From: Arcobacter sp. EP1 | GTDB lineage: Bacteria; Campylobacterota; Campylobacteria; Campylobacterales; Arcobacteraceae | Direction: 5' to 3' | NCBI GenBank assembly: GCA_001655195.1 | Contig: LPNY01000042.1 | Coordinates: forward strand, 118,441-182,440 | Length of the DNA: 64,000 nucleotides | Part shown: one piece after another, positions 60,235 to 64,000 of the stretch | Numbering within the stretch: position 1 is the first letter of the stretch | Layout of the letters: each line of letters starts with the position of its first letter | The notes under the pieces: model-generated | The model's database searches: none | Told to the model about the DNA's origin: nothing | What the model saw: only the letters and a program-made list of their open reading frames with translations | Translations under genes and position numbers: made by a program

Positions 60235-62511
60235 ATGTTTAAAAATAGTAGCATTAAAGCAAAAGTGTTAGCTATTGCATTGTTAGGACTATTTCTACTA
60301 GCATCAGTGGTGGGATTTATTTCTGTAAATAATGCAAGTGAAGCCCTAATGAAAAAAAGTTATGGGTTACTAACTTCTGCACGGGATGGAAAAACCCAAC
60401 AGTTAATGAACTTTTTTGCACAAAAAGTTGCAAGTATTAATACCTTGGTAACTACAAAGGATGTTATTGAGTTAGCCTATGATATGGACAGCATTGAAGG
60501 TATGATGAATATTAACGCTGAGGGTAAGTTTCCCATTGAGGAAGAGCATGTAAAAAACGTAACCAAACCCCATGAAACGTTTTTTGCAAATTATATGAAA
60601 GCCAATGATTACGCAAATATTTATCTTGTTAATATTCGAACAGCACAAATCATGTATGCAGTTGAAAAAAATTTGGATTATGGTGAGAACCTAATTACAG
60701 GCGAACTAAAGAGCAGTGGTATTGGTGAAGTTTTTGAAAAAACCCTCAAAAATAAACGAGCAACTTTTGTGGATATGCGACCCTATGCTCCTGATAATAA
60801 TGAACCAAGAATGTTCTTAGGTGCTCCTGTTTTTGAAGATGAAGAGTTAACAGGAATTTTAGTATTTAAACTGAGCGATAAAGCTATTAATAGTGTGATG
60901 GGATTTAGAAAAGGGTATGCCCAAACCCAAGAGGACTATTTAGTAGGAATGGATTATTTGATGCGAAGTGATAGTTTTCTTAATCCAAAAACGCACAGTA
61001 TCAAAGCCTCTTTTGCAAATCCTAAAAAAGGAAATGTTAAAACACAAGCGGCAATAAGTGCCCTAAAAGGAAAAGCGGATACTAAAATTATGACCAACTA
61101 TAATGGAACATCTGTACTCTCAGCATATGGGAAAATAAAAATTGGTAAAGATTTAACGTGGGCAATTCTTTCTGAAATTGATGAATCAGAAGTATTAGCA
61201 GCACCTAATAGTATTCGAAACCAAAGTGTTATCATCGCAACCATCTTTTTAATAATCATTGCTTTTGTGGTCTATTTTGTAATTAATAAAACAGTGATTA
61301 CGCCACTGAATAAATTTCAAAATGGTCTCATAGAGTTTTTTAAATATCTTAATAAAGAGAGTGATACCGTAACGTTACTTTCAAGCAATACCCATGATGA
61401 AATTGGAGTGATGTCTCAAGTTGTTAATGAAAATATTACAAAAACCCAAGCCCTCATCCAAGAAGATACAGAACTAATCAATGATGTAAAACGTGTGGTT
61501 TCGCTGGTTAAAGAGGGGAAAATCAAACAAGAAGTACTAAAAAGTACAAGCAATACAAATCTTGAAGAGTTAAAAACTATTTTTAATGAGATGTTAGAAG
61601 TGATGTCGCGTGATGTAGCTGTGGATTTAAATCGTATTGATAATGCGTTGACAAGTTTCCAACAGCTGGATTTTACGCACCGTATTGAAAATGCTATGGG
61701 TAAAACTTCATTAGGTCTAAATGCCTTGGCAGATATTATTAATGATATGCTTGTTGAGAATAAATCCAATGGATTATCATTAGCTAATAGTAGTGAAGTA
61801 TTATTGGATAATGTTAAAAATCTTAACCAAAACTCCAATGAATCTGCTGCTGCTTTAGAAGAGACTGCAGCAGCCCTTGAAGAGGTGACCAGTAATATTG
61901 TTAACAATACACAAAATGTTATCTGTATGGCACAGTACGCTAAAGAGTTAGAGAATTCTTCAAGTGAAGGTAAAGCTTTAGCTCAAGAAACCACCAATGC
62001 TATGAATGATATTGATGAACAAGTTAGTGCTATCAATGAAGCAATTTCTGTGATTGACCAAATTGCTTTCCAAACCAATATTCTATCCCTTAATGCGGCT
62101 GTTGAAGCAGCAACAGCAGGAGAAGCTGGTAAAGGGTTTGCTGTTGTTGCCCAAGAGGTACGAAATTTAGCATCACGAAGTGCTGAAGCTGCCAATGAGA
62201 TTAAATCGTTAGTGGAGAGTGCAACAACAAAAGCAAATGATGGAAAAACTATCGCTTCAAAAATGATTGAAGGGTACAGTGGGCTTAATGATAATATTGC
62301 TAAAACTATTGATTTGATTTCCGATGTTGAAACTGCTAGTAAAGAGCAAAAGTCTGGGATTGAACAAATCAATGATGCTATTAATTCATTGGATCATAAA
62401 ACCCAACAAAATGCCTCTATTTCAAATCGTACTCAAGAAGTTGCTAATGAAACAGATAACATTGCAAAACTTATTTTAGAGAGTGCACAAGAAAAAAAGT
62501 TTAATGAATAG
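60235..62511 (+). CDS. Methyl-accepting chemotaxis protein
   Basis: 758 residues from ATG 60235, which has AAGGAGAG before it. Helix (about 10-32), a long periplasmic Cache-type domain (to about 325), second helix (about 328-348), HAMP-like region, and the signalling domain with [19 protein letters not shown] and [42 protein letters not shown], the receptor tip. No C-terminal methylation pentapeptide is seen. The ligand is unknown; the binding of a small metabolite is typical. A weak hairpin follows. Confidence 0.95.
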   Translation: MFKNSSIKAKVLAIALLGLFLLASVVGFISVNNASEALMKKSYGLLTSARDGKTQQLMNFFAQKVASINTLVTTKDVIELAYDMDSIEGMMNINAEGKFPIEEEHVKNVTKPHETFFANYMKANDYANIYLVNIRTAQIMYAVEKNLDYGENLITGELKSSGIGEVFEKTLKNKRATFVDMRPYAPDNNEPRMFLGAPVFEDEELTGILVFKLSDKAINSVMGFRKGYAQTQEDYLVGMDYLMRSDSFLNPKTHSIKASFANPKKGNVKTQAAISALKGKADTKIMTNYNGTSVLSAYGKIKIGKDLTWAILSEIDESEVLAAPNSIRNQSVIIATIFLIIIAFVVYFVINKTVITPLNKFQNGLIEFFKYLNKESDTVTLLSSNTHDEIGVMSQVVNENITKTQALIQEDTELINDVKRVVSLVKEGKIKQEVLKSTSNTNLEELKTIFNEMLEVMSRDVAVDLNRIDNALTSFQQLDFTHRIENAMGKTSLGLNALADIINDMLVENKSNGLSLANSSEVLLDNVKNLNQNSNESAAALEETAAALEEVTSNIVNNTQNVICMAQYAKELENSSSEGKALAQETTNAMNDIDEQVSAINEAISVIDQIAFQTNILSLNAAVEAATAGEAGKGFAVVAQEVRNLASRSAEAANEIKSLVESATTKANDGKTIASKMIEGYSGLNDNIAKTIDLISDVETASKEQKSGIEQINDAINSLDHKTQQNASISNRTQEVANETDNIAKLILESAQEKKFNE

Positions 62512-62529
62512 ATTTTGAGAATGTATGAT

Positions 62530-62556
62530 AGTTTAACCACCTTTGGTGATTAAACT
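62530..62556. terminator. Hairpin between MCP and LysE genes
   Basis: AGTTTAACCACC and GGTGATTAAACT (62530-62541 and 62545-62556) pair with one mismatch; little T-run. It separates two converging genes. Confidence 0.45.
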
Positions 62557-62564
62557 TCATATGT

Positions 62565-63188
62565 TTATGCCCGTTTAGCTCCGGACATTAAGAGTGCTGC
62601 TAAAATTAAGAAACTTCCTGTTATACGGTTTTGTATTTTCATGGCTTTAACATCCTTAATCAAAAATCGAAGCCGTGTTGCTAAACTTGAATATCCTGTC
62701 ATAACAATAATATCAACCGCACAAAGTGTGCCTGCTATAATTAAAAACTGTAACCACATTGACTCATTTGGATTTAAAAACTGAGGAATAAATGCCACAA
62801 GAAAAACCGTCGCTTTTGGGTTAGTTAGATTAATAAACGTTGCTGTAACAAAAGCTTTTTTTGCACTATAACTGTTGATATGCTCCGCTTCGTCAATGAT
62901 TTCAACTTTTTCAAATATTTTGCTCAAACCTAAATAGATGAGGTATAAAACCCCAACCCATTTAATAATAGTAAATAACATCACCGATTTAGCAATAATT
63001 GCCCCTAAACCAATCACAACCACAAAAGTTTGTGCTAAAAGCCCCAGTTGTAAACCCATGATTGCCGCATAGGATTTTCGTAATCCATATTTAATGCCAT
63101 AGTTCATTGAAACCACTGCACCAGCTCCTGGTGAAACAGAGATGGCAATTGAAGCTAATAGTAGAGTGATCCATACTTCTAAGCTCAT
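62565..63188 (-). CDS. LysE/RhtB family exporter
   Basis: 207 residues with about six helices. The family start is clear: MSLEVWITLLLASIAISVSPGAGAVVSMNYGIKYG, with the SPGA and G-rich block, and NLTNPKATVFLVAFIPQF later. Members export amino acids such as lysine, threonine or homoserine lactone-like compounds. Which substrate is unknown, but the RhtB-like form is common. Not linked to the biosynthetic genes of the window. Confidence 0.93.
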   Translation of the reverse strand: MSLEVWITLLLASIAISVSPGAGAVVSMNYGIKYGLRKSYAAIMGLQLGLLAQTFVVVIGLGAIIAKSVMLFTIIKWVGVLYLIYLGLSKIFEKVEIIDEAEHINSYSAKKAFVTATFINLTNPKATVFLVAFIPQFLNPNESMWLQFLIIAGTLCAVDIIVMTGYSSLATRLRFLIKDVKAMKIQNRITGSFLILAALLMSGAKRA

Positions 63189-63233
63189 AATATATTCCTT
63201 GTAGGTTCTATTTTTAAGTAACCAGTGGTTACT

Positions 63234-63698
63234 TTAATTTTCTTCCAAAGCTTCAATAGAAGCCATGATTTGTGCGCTGAGTTCTTCGGTTATAATGCCT
63301 TGCCATGTTTCAATTTGATTATCAAGTTGTTTGTGACAAACTTCAATCATTGCTGGGTTGAAAAACTCTTCATCATTAATAGCATTAATAGTAGGTTCTA
63401 ATTCAAACTTTTTTTCTTTGATAAGCTCAAGGTGTTCGTTGACGAAATTTTGTACTGCATCTATAGCTGCTTGTTTTTGTAACTCTTTTTCAATCACTTC
63501 CTCAGCATAATTAAAATCTTGTAAATCACTAAAGAGTTCATACAGTGCCCCTAAGGCTTGCTGAAAATCTATATCATAACTCATTGCTTCAGTTTTTGTT
63601 TGGCTGATTAAATTTCCAAGGGCAACTTGGTAGTACATCTCATATTTTGCCATGGTAATTGTTAGTTTCTCTTTTGAGAACTCGTCTTTTAAATTCAT
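63234..63698 (-). CDS. Conserved hypothetical protein, acidic and helical
   Basis: 154 residues, no signal peptide or membrane helix. It is rich in Glu, Gln and Ala and mostly helical (YQVALGNLISQTKTEAMSYDIDFQQALGALYELFSDLQDFNYAEEVIEKELQKQAAIDAV). I do not recognise a family. ATG starts at 63698. It is preceded by a terminator at 63753. A cytosolic structural or regulatory role is possible but not shown. Confidence 0.7.
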   Translation of the reverse strand: MNLKDEFSKEKLTITMAKYEMYYQVALGNLISQTKTEAMSYDIDFQQALGALYELFSDLQDFNYAEEVIEKELQKQAAIDAVQNFVNEHLELIKEKKFELEPTINAINDEEFFNPAMIEVCHKQLDNQIETWQGIITEELSAQIMASIEALEEN

Positions 63699-63752
63699 TG
63701 ATAGTCTTTAATTTTTGAGAAATTATATCAAAAAGAGTTTGAAGGCGAGAAA

Positions 63753-63789
63753 TTGAGCAAAAAAAGGAGAAATCCCTTTTCTTACTCAA
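63753..63789 (-). terminator. Terminator of the Lys-rich gene
   Basis: Outer arms TTGAG/CTCAA and inner arms AAAAGG/CCTTTT form a hairpin; on the minus strand the inner stem leads into a long T-run. It lies after the stop of the gene at 63829. Confidence 0.55.
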
Positions 63790-63828
63790 AGAGGTTTTCT
63801 TAGTTTCTAAGAAACAAAGATTTTGTTG

Positions 63829-64000
63829 TTATTTCTTTTTCGTGCTTTTTTTAACTGATTTTTTAGGGGACGCTTTTGTTGGAACTTTTTTTACTGGTTT
63901 TTTCTTTGCAACACTCTTTTTTGGTGTTGCTTTTTTCTTAGTCAGTTTTTTAGCCGTTTTTTTGGCAACTTTTTTAGCCACTTTTAGTTTTTTTGGTTTT
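63829..64000 (-). CDS. Lys/Ala/Pro-rich C-terminal tail (partial gene)
   Basis: The minus strand is open from the window edge to a TAA at 63829-63831, giving 57 residues, about half Lys: KKVAKKTAKKLTKKKATPKK and similar. It resembles histone H1-like tails or the basic tails added to DNA-binding enzymes such as topoisomerase I. The rest of the gene is outside the window, so its identity is open. Confidence 0.75.
   Translation of the reverse strand, partial: KPKKLKVAKKVAKKTAKKLTKKKATPKKSVAKKKPVKKVPTKASPKKSVKKSTKKK

Overview
The window is about 64 kb of AT-rich DNA from a member of the Campylobacterota (former Epsilonproteobacteria), most likely an Arcobacter-group organism. The signs are five histidine kinases that all carry the HQWRQPL H-box typical of this group, a UbiA/MqnP prenyltransferase of the type used for menaquinone, AlaC-type aminotransferase next to homoserine dehydrogenase, heavy use of MCP/GGDEF/HD-GYP signalling, and promoters with a good -10 but usually no recognisable -35. 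The placement is inferred from gene content, not from a search.

Layout. 1-1.5 kb: end of an upstream membrane gene, a YceI protein and a Cys-repeat protein resembling HvfA/bufferin-type RiPP precursors, then a tiny putative transcription unit. 1.45-9.2 kb (minus strand): MATE transporter, then an eight-gene operon-like run read small membrane protein-miaA-rpmE-rsmI-TrmH-type methylase-secreted protein-alaC-hom. 9.25-11.5 kb (plus): membrane protein behind a Fur-like box, mqnP, ung and tRNA-Arg(UCG). 11.45-14.73 kb: a small island in the tRNA-Arg gene, bounded by a 49-bp direct repeat, carrying amidohydrolase-doxX-marR and a decayed SpoIIE phosphatase, with no integrase; the tRNA's original terminator lies beyond the far repeat.

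14.8-29.8 kb is dominated by signalling: two hybrid-free histidine kinases, a periplasmic binding protein paired with one of them, two GGDEF proteins, an arginase/ornithine cyclodeaminase pair, an HD-GYP protein and a kinase-like protein that has lost its ATP-binding motifs and is divergent from a small XRE regulator. 30.1-38.1 kb is a Type I restriction-modification locus (hsdM-hsdS-hsdR) rich in AGA arginine codons and flanked by two inverted copies of a structured repeat.

38.2-43.1 kb returns to core genes: DUF1338 enzyme, a thioredoxin-like gene (39035-39397, minus) whose active-site first Cys codon is an in-frame TGA followed by a SECIS-like hairpin and which I read as a selenoprotein, a GreA/GreB-type factor, an Aat-like transferase, a secreted protein and class I fumarase. 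43.2-49.0 kb is a respiratory sensing cluster: heme-binding histidine kinase, divergent multiheme cytochrome c-histidine kinase-response regulator. 49.0-53.4 kb holds a DUF523/DUF1722 protein and a MarR-controlled set (marR, yceI, extradiol dioxygenase, FMN reductase, pirin) with three TACTA-centred operators, which looks like an electrophile or quinone response. 53.5-64 kb is mostly housekeeping (speE-like, coaE, dapF, bax-like, purT; purM) plus a GGDEF protein, an MCP, a LysE exporter, a hypothetical protein and the Lys-rich end of a gene cut by the window edge.

The strongest novelty is the UGA-containing thioredoxin. Next come the integrase-less tRNA-Arg island, the orphan Cys-repeat RiPP-like precursor, the inverted structured repeats around the restriction locus, the ATP-site-less kinase with its XRE regulator, and the MarR operator set.
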